Below, piece by piece: positions 52,550 to 60,294 of a stretch of DNA of 64,000 nt. Where the stretch lies: contig CALUGW010000005.1 in NCBI GenBank assembly GCA_944320305.1, forward strand, positions 1 to 64,000, given 5' to 3'. How positions within the stretch are numbered: position 1 is the stretch's first letter; each line of letters begins with the position of its first letter. The position numbers were made by a program, and so were the translations under genes. The notes below the pieces were generated by a model. That model had not been told where the DNA came from and searched no databases. It saw only the letters and a program-made list of their open reading frames with translations. The stretch comes from an uncultured Prevotella sp. (GTDB lineage: Bacteria; Bacteroidota; Bacteroidia; Bacteroidales; Bacteroidaceae).

Positions 52550-54229
52550 ATGAACAGTTCTATTACAATCAGCCAAATGCTCGCCGACAAGCACATAGGC
52601 GTGCCCAACTACCAGAGAGCGTACTCATGGGACACAGAGCAAGACCCCGCAAAGACGCCGAAGCAGGTCAACCAGTTTCTGAAAGACCTGCAGGACTACG
52701 CCCTGAGCAGGTCGTCGTCACATTATTACTTCGGCCACTTTCTGCTGGAGAAGCTGGAAAAGGAGAACGAGTACGGCGTGATAGACGGACAGCAGCGGCT
52801 CACCACCATCATAATATTCATAGCCGCAATGTTCCGCAAGCTCGAAAGACTGCGCCCGCTAACCGGCAAAGAGCAGCAGATATATGCTAACGTGGTGAAG
52901 GTCGACGGCGAATACACTTTCTCGACCGTTGACTACGACGACCATTTCTTCCGCCAGTACGTCATCGACGGCACCCGGCAGGACCGCAACGGGCTAACCA
53001 CCATGTCGCAGAGGCGCATCGCCGACGCCTATGACTACTTCTGCCGTCAGGCCGACGGCATGAGCGAGGCCGATGTGTGCGGCTTGATAGCCACGGTAGC
53101 TCAGGCCACGTGCACCACCCACGTGGTTGAGAACGAGGCCGAGGCGATACAGATGTTCATTTTCCAGAACAACCGAGGGAAACGCCCCACGAACCTCGAG
53201 ATAATCAAGGCACAGTTCATGTACAACGTCCACCTGCACGGCGGAGAGGACAAAGACAAGCAGACCCTGCTCAACGACATACGCGAGAGCTTCGAGGAGA
53301 TATACAAGTCGATAGCCAGGATAGAGGACCGCATAGACGAGGACGACGTGCTCAACAACGCCCTCCGCGTTTACTTCAACAACCTCGACGAGGGCAACGC
53401 CCTGCAGAAGGTGGGCGCCGAGCTGGCCAAGGAGACGCGCGTCACGTTCATCGGCGAGTTCACCCGGACGCTCTCCGACTGCTTCAGGCTGCTGGCGGAG
53501 TTCTTCGAGAGAGAGAAGACAGACTTCGCCATCCACGTGCTGATGCAATTCGCCAGCCGCAGCATAGTGCTGCCCTTCGCCATAAAGGCCATGCAGCGTA
53601 ACATCGGCGACGACGCCATGCGCCGGCTCGCCGCAGCTCTGACATCAATCTCAGTCAGAGCCGGCGTCATCGGCTCACGCGCCGTGCTCACGTGGCGCCT
53701 GAACGACGTCTACAAAGCGTTCGACGGCGACGTCAGCCCGATTGCCGACAGAATCGAATGGATGAAGACACAAAACGGATGGTGGGGCTACTGGAGCAAC
53801 GAATGGTTTGCCCGTGCGCTGCAGGGCGGCATGAGCCACGACAGGGCCAAGCGCCTGCTCTGGCTCTACGAGAACCACCTGCGCACTCAGGGCAAGCGGG
53901 GCTATGCCCCGATGCGATACGACGCGATAGACAGCCCGCACCTTGAGCACATCGCGCCGCAGACGGAGACCCCCGAGAGCGGATACTGCCCTTACGACGA
54001 GGAGTTCCGCAGCGAGTACCTCGAGTGTCTCGGCAACTACCTGCTCCTGTCCGGCAGCCACAACGAGTCGCTCGGCAACGCCCCGTTCGACGTGAAGCGC
54101 GAGAGCTACAACTACCTGCTCCAGCAGGAGGAGGTGCGCGCCATGACCGAGACAGACCGCCGCTGGGACAAGGAGAAAATAGCCGCGCGGAAGGACAAAA
54201 TCATCGGCTTCGTCATCAACAACTATTGA
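52550..54229 (+). CDS. DUF262/DUF1524 (GmrSD-like) protein
   Basis: 559 aa. The N-terminal DUF262 domain has VPNYQRAYSW (18-27) and the NTP-binding DGQQRLTT (79-86), then FQNNRGKRPTNLEIIKAQF. The C-terminal DUF1524 domain has HLEHIAPQ (His at about 467, HNH-like nuclease) and LGNYLLLSGSHNESLGNAPF with VKRESY. This is the arrangement of GmrSD and BrxU type IV modification-dependent endonucleases and of other DUF262 defence proteins. No modification methyltransferase is adjacent. It probably cleaves DNA or senses a modification, fed by an NTP. The ATG at 52550 follows the promoter. The two genes downstream lie on the same strand. Confidence 0.85.
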   Translation: MNSSITISQMLADKHIGVPNYQRAYSWDTEQDPAKTPKQVNQFLKDLQDYALSRSSSHYYFGHFLLEKLEKENEYGVIDGQQRLTTIIIFIAAMFRKLERLRPLTGKEQQIYANVVKVDGEYTFSTVDYDDHFFRQYVIDGTRQDRNGLTTMSQRRIADAYDYFCRQADGMSEADVCGLIATVAQATCTTHVVENEAEAIQMFIFQNNRGKRPTNLEIIKAQFMYNVHLHGGEDKDKQTLLNDIRESFEEIYKSIARIEDRIDEDDVLNNALRVYFNNLDEGNALQKVGAELAKETRVTFIGEFTRTLSDCFRLLAEFFEREKTDFAIHVLMQFASRSIVLPFAIKAMQRNIGDDAMRRLAAALTSISVRAGVIGSRAVLTWRLNDVYKAFDGDVSPIADRIEWMKTQNGWWGYWSNEWFARALQGGMSHDRAKRLLWLYENHLRTQGKRGYAPMRYDAIDSPHLEHIAPQTETPESGYCPYDEEFRSEYLECLGNYLLLSGSHNESLGNAPFDVKRESYNYLLQQEEVRAMTETDRRWDKEKIAARKDKIIGFVINNY

Positions 54230-54240
54230 CATCAACCAAC

Positions 54241-54262
54241 GGCCGCAGCTCCGCCTGCGGCC
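54241..54262. other. hairpin between DUF262 and the small gene
   Basis: GGCCGCAG-CTCCGC-CTGCGGCC, a perfect 8-bp stem with a 6-nt loop, 11 nt after the DUF262 stop and followed by AAATAAAA. No U-tract on the plus strand, so it is more likely a processing or stabilising hairpin within the transcript. Confidence 0.5.
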
Positions 54263-54301
54263 AAATAAAACCCAATTGTCTAACTGTAAATATTTTTTGT
54301 T

Positions 54302-54523
54302 ATGAGTAAAGTGTTTCAAGTAAGACCGAAGCGCGTAAAGCGCACCAACGGAACTGTGCTTACGCCGGAGATGGTCGTTACGGTGACAACGGCAATGCAC
54401 ACGTCAGACCCGTTCTACAACGGCGCGAAAGAAATTCAGGAGGCCTACATGAGGCAGTACGGGTTCGACTACAAGCGGGCCTGCTGCAACAAGAACGACT
54501 TCGACTTCAGGGCCTGCGACTGA
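54302..54523 (+). CDS. small basic, Cys-containing protein of unknown function
   Basis: 73 aa. A basic N-terminus (KVFQVRPKRVKRTNG) is followed by LTPEMVVTVTTAMHTSDPF, which could form strands, and a helix AKEIQEAYMRQYGFDYKRA, ending in CCNKNDFDFRACD with three cysteines near the end. I recognise no domain. Gene position (72 nt after DUF262 and 107 nt before the membrane protein, all in the same direction) and the good start codon support it as real. It may be an antitoxin, adaptor or regulator; that is speculation. Confidence 0.65.
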   Translation: MSKVFQVRPKRVKRTNGTVLTPEMVVTVTTAMHTSDPFYNGAKEIQEAYMRQYGFDYKRACCNKNDFDFRACD

Positions 54524-54630
54524 CACGTCCCGGCAACTGCAATCCGGCAGGACGGAGCCGCCGGCAAGGCAGGCACCCGCCCTGCCGGAGCGCTTATGGA
54601 AACTATCATTTTCGACAAAAGTAAAGGCAG

Positions 54631-56034
54631 ATGGAACAAAAAGGACTGAAAAAGAAGCTGGCCGACAACAAGAACACGGTGATAATAGCCGCCACGTTCG
54701 CCCTCGTGGTGGTGGCGTGCATCTTCGCGGTATACCTGCGCCTCTACACGGGCAAGGAACTGTGGTACGAAATGTTCGCAGCCATCATCGGAGTGATCAT
54801 CACCGCCATCATCACAATGATGCTGCTGGTGGGTCAGACAGACAGCGACGAGAAGCGCGAGAAGCGCGGCAAGGTGTTCGAGAAGAAGCTGCAGATATAC
54901 AACGAATACCTCGACACGCTCTGCAACGTGGTGAAAGACGGAAAGGGAACGGACGAGGAGAAGCTCCGGCTGGCTTTCAGCACGTCGGCGGTGGCCATGC
55001 ACTGCGCCCCGGAGCGCATCGAGACGGTAAGCCGGTGTGTGAAGGAAATATTCAGAATCGTTATCAGCAAGAACGACAGCAAGAACAAAAGGCTCACAAA
55101 AGACGAGTGGACAAGGCAGCTCCTGAACAACCTCTTCGAGGTGATGGAGGCTTTCCGCGCCGACCTCTACCAGGACATAAAAGGCCGCGGGCAGGCGGAA
55201 TGGAAGACCACCATCAACAACTTCACCGAGGCTTTCGTCTATAACACAGAGAGCGACGAGGGCAACGGCAGCGCGCCTGACACCGAGCCGGCAGCCGCAG
55301 GATCTGCCTCGTCGGCAGAAGAGGAATGGGCCGAGGCCAAGAAGAAGTGGGCCGAAGACGGCTGGAGCATTGAGGACAACCTGAAAGACGGCGACCATTT
55401 CAAACTCTCGCTGCCCGGCACCGAGGGCTATGTCTACGTGGGCATCTATGAAGGCCACTATTATGTCAAGACGGCATGGCAGAGCGACCCGAACTTCTCA
55501 AAGGCTCTCAAGTGGGACAACGGCGGGCGCCGCTCCTACGGCACGTGGTGGACGCACTTCGAGGGCGAGTATTTCAACATTCCACAGGGCGCGCTATACG
55601 AGCGGTTCTGCGCCGACGAGGGGCTGCGACAATACATCTTCGGCAAGGTGGACTATCTGGCCGACATCGTCAAGCGCGAGGCGGTTACGTTCGGCTGGCT
55701 CTCGGCTGTGGGCGGTCAGGAAGGCTGGAGCCTGTGGACATGGTACTGGGACACGCTCGCCTGCGACCTGCCCGACGATGAGCTTGGCACTCCTTTCTTT
55801 GACGTCAGAACCGACGCCGACAGCGGGAAAGTGCTGATAACACTGGCGAACAGGGCAGGTCGCGCCGATGTCACGGCAAGAATAGTCGGCGCAATGGGCA
55901 TCAACGGCCTGACACCCGACGCAGACGGACGGTACACATTAGAAGAGCTGAACGACAAGAGCACAAAGGCCGTGGCGCCAAGAATCAAGCACTGGATGGA
56001 GAAAATAAACGAGGCGGCGCGCAAGATAAAATAG
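54631..56034 (+). CDS. two-helix membrane protein with large cytoplasmic domain
   Basis: 467 aa. Two membrane helices close to the N-terminus (about 17-36 and 46-67) with a short loop between, so both ends are predicted cytoplasmic. A helical region (about 75-205) and an acidic Ala/Ser/Glu linker (about 210-255) lead to a C-terminal domain (about 260-465) with YVYVGIYEGHYYVKTAW and GTWWTHFEGEYFNIP. I do not recognise that domain. The layout resembles two-helix membrane effectors in defence systems, but there is no SLATT signature I can confirm. It is the last gene of the DUF262 group and is followed by a strong terminator. Confidence 0.72.
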   Translation: MEQKGLKKKLADNKNTVIIAATFALVVVACIFAVYLRLYTGKELWYEMFAAIIGVIITAIITMMLLVGQTDSDEKREKRGKVFEKKLQIYNEYLDTLCNVVKDGKGTDEEKLRLAFSTSAVAMHCAPERIETVSRCVKEIFRIVISKNDSKNKRLTKDEWTRQLLNNLFEVMEAFRADLYQDIKGRGQAEWKTTINNFTEAFVYNTESDEGNGSAPDTEPAAAGSASSAEEEWAEAKKKWAEDGWSIEDNLKDGDHFKLSLPGTEGYVYVGIYEGHYYVKTAWQSDPNFSKALKWDNGGRRSYGTWWTHFEGEYFNIPQGALYERFCADEGLRQYIFGKVDYLADIVKREAVTFGWLSAVGGQEGWSLWTWYWDTLACDLPDDELGTPFFDVRTDADSGKVLITLANRAGRADVTARIVGAMGINGLTPDADGRYTLEELNDKSTKAVAPRIKHWMEKINEAARKIK

Positions 56035-56121
56035 ACAGCACAAGGAAACAAGCTCCGCCACACGGCAGCACCGCCTGAAACATCCGCGCGACCGCTCTTT
56101 TCCACACTTCCTAACAACAAG

Positions 56122-56156
56122 AAGCCGCTGCAATCCGGGCCGGATTGCAGCGGCTT
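56122..56156. terminator. terminator between the membrane protein and GH51 genes
   Basis: AAGCCGCTGCAATCC and GGATTGCAGCGGCTT are perfect 15-bp reverse complements with a 5-nt loop between convergent genes. The plus-strand U-tract is TTGCTTATT. It serves both strands. Confidence 0.82.
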
Positions 56157-56177
56157 TGCTTATTGGGCTATGCCCGA

Positions 56178-58154
56178 TTACTTCTTCACCTTGTAGAGGC
56201 GGAAGGTCATCGGGGCAATCTCGTCGTTGATTACGGCGCTCTTCTTGCCGGCGGTGCAGGCGAGGGTTCCGGCCTGCGGGGTGATTTTTTCCGGCTCGTC
56301 GAGCGTGTTCTCGGCCATCATGTCGGTGCAGGTGAGCGTGAGCGTCTCGGCGGTGCGTCCGCCCTTTATGCCGGAGAGGTTGATGGAGACGGGCTGCTTC
56401 TCCTTGCTGGTGTTGATGACCTTGACGATCACAGTGTTTGATGGCTTGTCGATCACTGCGCTGGCGAAGAGTCCGTCCTGGCCCTCCTGGCCTGCTATGG
56501 GCTGCCCATCCATGGTCATTGTGAGCACGTTGGTGCCCTTGTTCTGGGCGTACATCTGCTGCACGTAGTAGCTCACGGACTTGAACATACGCACGTTGTC
56601 GAACCAGATGAGGTCGGGCCGCCACTGCCAGCCCTCCACGTGGGCGAGCATCGGGGCGTAGGTGGCCATGTGCACTATGTCGGCGTTGCGCTCAAGGTCG
56701 GTCATGAAGGCAGCCTCGAGCAGCGATGTCTCGTAGTGGTTCCACTTCTTGCCCTTGCCGTGGCAGGCGTATTCGCCGGCGAACACCTTCGGCCCCTTGC
56801 GGTCGTACTTCTCGTAGCGCAGCCCGCTGGTGAGGAACCACGACTCCGGGCGGTAGAAGTGCTCGTCTACGAGGTCAACCTTCTGCTTCTTCATGGCCTC
56901 CCAGCCGAGGTTGAAGTTCTCTCCCTCGGAGTCGGGGCCGCTCGTGCCTATTATCTTTATCTCGGGGTGCTTGGCGCGTATGGCGTCGACAAACTTCTGC
57001 ATGCGCACGAAGTAGAACTCGCCCCACTGCTCGTTGCCCACGGCGATGAACTTCAGGTTGAACGGCGCGGGGTGGCCCATCTCGGCGCGCTTCTTGCCCC
57101 ATGTGGTCGTGGTGTCGCCGTTGGCGAACTCAATGAGGTCGAGGCAGTCCTGTATGTATGGGTCGAGCTGGTCCACGGGCACGTGAGCCTTCTCGTTATT
57201 GCGGTTCTGATACTGGCAGGCCATGCCCACGTTGAGCACGGGCAGCGGCTCTGCGCCAATGTCCTCGGAGAGCTGGAAGAACTCGAAGAAGCCCAGGCCG
57301 TAGCTCTGGAAGTAGTCGGGGAAGTAACGGTGCTCGAAGGTGAACTCCCAGCGGTTGCGATTGAGCGGTCGGTTCTCCACCGGGCCGATGGTGTTTTTCC
57401 ACTGGTAGCGGTTCTCCAGGCACTCGCCCTCCACGATGCAGCCGCCGGGGAAGCGCAGCACGCCCGGCTTCATGTCGGCCAGGGCCTGCGCCAGGTCGCG
57501 GCGCATGCCGTTCTCGCGGTTCTTAAAGGTGTTGACGGGGAAGAGGCTTATGTGCTCCAGGTCTATGGGGTTGCGCCCGTCGAGGAAGATGCGCAGGCTG
57601 GCCTTGTTGTCGGTGCGGGGCGACTTGATGCGCACCTCATACTTCTTCCACTCCGTGCCTTTCACGTCGACCTTGGCCGTGGCGAAGTCCTGCCGCTCGC
57701 CCATGGTGTCGGCGTCGATGAGCTGCACGCGGATGCGTGCCGTGCCTTTGGGCGCCCTTGCCCACACGGTGAAGCGGTACTCCTCGCCCTTGAGCACGCC
57801 TATGCCGAAGTAGCCCTCGTTCACCAGGCCCGTGCGGCGGTCGGTATGGCCGGCCCACGAGAGGCACACGTAGTGGGGGCAGCGCTCAAAGGGGCCGTCG
57901 TTCTTCAGCTCGACGCTGCCGAAGGTCTGCCAGCCCATGAACGCCTGCGGGAACTCAAACGAGCGGTTCTTCACCAGCTCGCCGTAGAGTCCGCCGTCGG
58001 CGGCGTAGTTGATGTCTTCGAAGAAGAGGCCGTACATGGTGCTCTGTACGGTGGCCCCGGCCTTCCGGGTGTTCACGTCCATGACGTGGGTCTGCGCCAC
58101 GGAGGCCAGCGCCGCGGAGAGTGCGAAAGCACAAGTCAGTAGTCTGTGGTTCAT
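56178..58154 (-). CDS. alpha-L-arabinofuranosidase, GH51
   Basis: 658 aa exported enzyme. A signal peptide (1-21) precedes a carbohydrate-binding-like region (about 60-210, with a LKNDGPFERCPHYVCLSW stretch), then the GH51 TIM barrel. The acid/base Glu lies in AVGNEQWGE and the nucleophile Glu in VFAGEYACHG. The C-terminal beta-sandwich closes the protein. It releases arabinose from arabinoxylan or arabinan side chains. The ATG at 58154 (MNHRLLT) gives the signal peptide and follows the -7 element at 58190. No SusCD pair is adjacent. Confidence 0.93.
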   Translation of the reverse strand: MNHRLLTCAFALSAALASVAQTHVMDVNTRKAGATVQSTMYGLFFEDINYAADGGLYGELVKNRSFEFPQAFMGWQTFGSVELKNDGPFERCPHYVCLSWAGHTDRRTGLVNEGYFGIGVLKGEEYRFTVWARAPKGTARIRVQLIDADTMGERQDFATAKVDVKGTEWKKYEVRIKSPRTDNKASLRIFLDGRNPIDLEHISLFPVNTFKNRENGMRRDLAQALADMKPGVLRFPGGCIVEGECLENRYQWKNTIGPVENRPLNRNRWEFTFEHRYFPDYFQSYGLGFFEFFQLSEDIGAEPLPVLNVGMACQYQNRNNEKAHVPVDQLDPYIQDCLDLIEFANGDTTTTWGKKRAEMGHPAPFNLKFIAVGNEQWGEFYFVRMQKFVDAIRAKHPEIKIIGTSGPDSEGENFNLGWEAMKKQKVDLVDEHFYRPESWFLTSGLRYEKYDRKGPKVFAGEYACHGKGKKWNHYETSLLEAAFMTDLERNADIVHMATYAPMLAHVEGWQWRPDLIWFDNVRMFKSVSYYVQQMYAQNKGTNVLTMTMDGQPIAGQEGQDGLFASAVIDKPSNTVIVKVINTSKEKQPVSINLSGIKGGRTAETLTLTCTDMMAENTLDEPEKITPQAGTLACTAGKKSAVINDEIAPMTFRLYKVKK

Positions 58155-58189
58155 AAATTGATAGTTGATGAATAATTTTGTCAATGCCA

Positions 58190-58197
58190 CAAAGTTA
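58190..58197 (-). promoter_or_regulatory. -7 element (TAACTTTG) of the GH51 gene
   Basis: It is 36 nt before the chosen ATG and overlaps the start of a longer in-frame ORF, which therefore is not used. Confidence 0.6.
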
Positions 58198-58288
58198 GCA
58201 ATTTATTTCCGTCCGCCGCGCGTTTTGACCGTTTTTTTGGCCTTTTTGTGGCTAATGCAAAAAAAACAGCGCCGAGGCAGTGAACTTT

Positions 58289-58342
58289 TTTAAACTTCCA
58301 TGTTGCTATCCAAATAATTAGATAGCAACATGGAAGTTTAAA
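58289..58342. other. perfect 22-bp inverted repeat
   Basis: The arms at 58289-58310 and 58321-58342 are exact reverse complements (core CTTCCATGTTGCTATC) with a 10-nt AT-rich loop. It lies about 90-150 nt upstream of the GH51 -7 site. It has no U-tract, so it is not a typical terminator; an operator, small RNA or mobile element remnant is possible. Confidence 0.75.
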
Positions 58343-58397
58343 ATTAAGAATTACCCTCCGGGCCGTCTTCTGCCCATCCGCGCCCACCGTCCGGCAC

Positions 58398-58455
58398 AGC
58401 GGCCTCTCCCCTCAGGGGAGACGGGCGAGGGGCGTCCGGGGGAGACGGGAGATGG
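58398..58455. repeat. interspersed repeat family C, copy 2 (inverted)
   Basis: GGCCTCTCCCCTCAGGGGAG and GACGGGCGAGGGGCGTCC, then GGGGGAGACGGGAGATGGG: the reverse complement matches the 51160-51222 element with a few changes. Confidence 0.7.
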
Positions 58456-58457
58456 GC

Positions 58458-59606
58458 TTACCTCACATTCACAATCTCATACGCCCTGCTGCCCAGCCCT
58501 ATCTTCTCGGCGTGGGCCAGACAGGTCTTGTACTCGGCGTTGGGGTTTGTGTTGTCGAAGTGGTCGTGGTGGTCGCAGAAGCCGGGGGCGGTCATTGCCT
58601 CGGCCAGGAAGCTGCCGGGCATGGGCGCCTGGCGCAGGCAGGCGTCAACGCAGGCCTGGTCGAGGGCGAGCGGGTCGGCCGAGGCGAACATGCCCACGTC
58701 GGGCAGGATGGGGGCGTCGTTGCCGGCGTGGCAGTCGCACATGGGCGACACGTCGCACACGAGCGAGATGTGGAAGCAGGGGCGCCCGCTGACCACGGCC
58801 TTGGTGTATTCGGCCATGCGGCAGTTAAGCTCCTTGACGGCGGCGTCGTTGGTGAAGGAGATGGCGTCGAAGTTGCACGCGCCCACGCACCGCCCGCAGC
58901 CCACGCAGTTCTGCCCGACGACGCTCATCTTGCGCGTGGCGGCGTCGAAGCTAAGCCCCTCGTTGGCGCACTCGGCCATGCAACGCTTGCAGCCGCGGCA
59001 GAGCGCGGGGTCGATGTGGGGCTTGCCGTTGCTGTGCTGGTCCTTCTTGCCGGCGCGCGAGCCGCAGCCCATGCCAATGTTCTTGATGGTTCCGCCGAAG
59101 CCGGTCATCTCGTGGCCCTTGAAGTGGGTGAGCGATATGAACACGTCGGCATCCATGACGGCGCGGCCTATGCGCGCCTCGCTGACATACTCGCCGCCCT
59201 CGACGGGCACGGCCACGTCGTCGGTGCCCTTAAGGCCGTCGCCGATGATCACGGGGCAGCCCGCGGTGAGCGGCGTGAAACCGTTCTCCCAGGCGCAGTA
59301 GAGGTGGTCGATGGCGTTCTTGCGGCTGCCGGGATAGAGAGTGTTGCAGTCGGTGAGGAAGGGCTTGCCGCCCTGCGCCCTCACCACGTCGGCCACGGCG
59401 CGGGCGTAGTTGGGGCGCAGGAAGCTCATGTTGCCCAGCTCGCCGAAGTGCATCTTTATGGCCACGAACTTGCCGTCCATGTCTATGTCGCCTATGCCGG
59501 CAGCCTTTATGAGCCGCTTCAGCTTGTCGGCAGGCCCCTCGTCGGTGCGGCAGCGGAAGGTGGTGAAGTAAACCTTTGACGGATTCTTGGCTTCATTTTC
59601 ATTCAT
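58458..59606 (-). CDS. DUF362 protein with two 4Fe-4S ferredoxin motifs
   Basis: 382 aa. The DUF362 domain spans most of the protein, with KVYFTTFRCR at the start, a VAIKMHFGELGN motif, and FGGTIKNIGMGCGSRAGK. Two CxxCxxCxxxC ferredoxin motifs are inserted in the middle (CRGCKRCMAEC and CVGCGRCVGAC). Related proteins occur widely in anaerobes and their reaction is not established. The upstream in-frame start at 59675 overlaps the -7 element, so ATG 59606 (MNENEAKN) is used; Met at 59633 is an alternative. Confidence 0.83.
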   Translation of the reverse strand: MNENEAKNPSKVYFTTFRCRTDEGPADKLKRLIKAAGIGDIDMDGKFVAIKMHFGELGNMSFLRPNYARAVADVVRAQGGKPFLTDCNTLYPGSRKNAIDHLYCAWENGFTPLTAGCPVIIGDGLKGTDDVAVPVEGGEYVSEARIGRAVMDADVFISLTHFKGHEMTGFGGTIKNIGMGCGSRAGKKDQHSNGKPHIDPALCRGCKRCMAECANEGLSFDAATRKMSVVGQNCVGCGRCVGACNFDAISFTNDAAVKELNCRMAEYTKAVVSGRPCFHISLVCDVSPMCDCHAGNDAPILPDVGMFASADPLALDQACVDACLRQAPMPGSFLAEAMTAPGFCDHHDHFDNTNPNAEYKTCLAHAEKIGLGSRAYEIVNVR

Positions 59607-59672
59607 TGTATTGTCTCCTTTGTTTAGTTTCATAATAATGTCCGCCGCGTCGGGGGCGCTGGCCAGACTGTG

Positions 59673-59680
59673 CAAAGTTA
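59673..59680 (-). promoter_or_regulatory. -7 element (TAACTTTG) of the DUF362 gene
   Basis: CAAAGTTA on the plus strand, 67 nt before the chosen start. The -33 element is not clear. Confidence 0.55.
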
Positions 59681-59729
59681 ATATTTTTTTCGCTCAGGCG
59701 CACACTGCCGGCGGCTAAAAAAGAAGATT

Positions 59730-59842
59730 AGAATCCAGAACAAAGAAGAGACAGGTCTGGATGCAGGATTCCGCCCCCGGAATGACGGCATGCGAGACAC
59801 GCCCCTTGCAGAGAGCGTACTTGTGGCTGATTGCGGACATCC
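59730..59842. repeat. interspersed repeat family A, copy 6 (partial)
   Basis: It keeps GGAATGACGGCATGCGAGAC, the right inner arm and GATTGCGGACATCCG, with the left half replaced by unrelated sequence and a remnant GGATTCCGCCCCCGGAAT. Confidence 0.65.
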
Positions 59843-59857
59843 GTTTTATTAAAGCCA

Positions 59858-59898
59858 GCACGGGGCGCAATCGGGAAAAGTCCGGTTGCGCCCCGTGT
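59858..59898 (-). terminator. terminator of the small basic protein gene
   Basis: ACGGGGCGCAA and TTGCGCCCCGT form a perfect 11-bp stem with a 15-nt loop, overlapping the end of the small gene. On the minus strand it is followed by GCTGGCTTTAATAAAAC. Confidence 0.65.
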
Positions 59899-60089
59899 CA
59901 TTTCCGCTTGTGGCGGTTGGCGCGCTGCTCGCGGTATTTGGCCTTCTGGCGGGCCGAGCCGCTGCCGTGCGCCCCGGTGATGTACTGTTTCTTCTTGGCC
60001 TTGGTCTTCACCTTGCCGGCCTTGTCGTCGCTTTTCGGCGTCTTGCGGAACACGAGTCCGCCGCCGGCTATTATCTCGTCGATGTCCAT
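59898..60089 (-). CDS. small basic protein of unknown function
   Basis: 63 aa, very rich in Lys and Arg. It starts MDIDEIIAGGGLVFRKTPK and continues with SDDKAGKVKTKAKKKQYITG and HGSGSARQKAKYREQ. The second half is unfolded in isolation and likely binds RNA or DNA, like small ribosome-associated proteins. I recognise no family. The ATG at 60089 is chosen because the upstream frame runs through an inverted repeat. A terminator at the stop and the clear start support it as a real gene. Confidence 0.6.
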   Translation of the reverse strand: MDIDEIIAGGGLVFRKTPKSDDKAGKVKTKAKKKQYITGAHGSGSARQKAKYREQRANRHKRK

Positions 60090-60108
60090 GGAAAGGATTT
60101 TTATTTGC

Positions 60109-60286
60109 GAATTTTGAGTTTTGAGTTTTGAGTTGTCGCGCCGGGCGCGATTGAGAATTTTCAATTTAGTATTTCAGAATCGCGGGCAGGCAAACGCAGA
60201 CCGGCATCCGCAACGCGCAAAACTTGTAATTGGGCAACTCTTAATCGCGCACGGCGCGACAACTCAAAACACAAAACTCAAAATTC
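60109..60286. repeat. inverted repeat with 49-bp arms
   Basis: The arms at 60109-60157 and 60238-60286 pair at 45 of 49 positions (GAATTTTGAGTTTTGAG and AGTTGTCGCGCCGGGCGCGA on the left). The central 80 nt contain no gene. It sits between the AICAR formyltransferase stop and the small basic gene and may be a mobile-element remnant or a long terminator hairpin. Confidence 0.75.
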
Positions 60287-60294
60287 AAAACTTC

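Larger units (their letters stand above)
58155..58457. other. intergenic region upstream of the GH51 gene
   Basis: 303 nt without a supported gene: the GH51 -7 site, a perfect 22-bp hairpin (58289-58342) and a family C repeat (58398-58455) at the right end next to the DUF362 stop. Confidence 0.7.
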
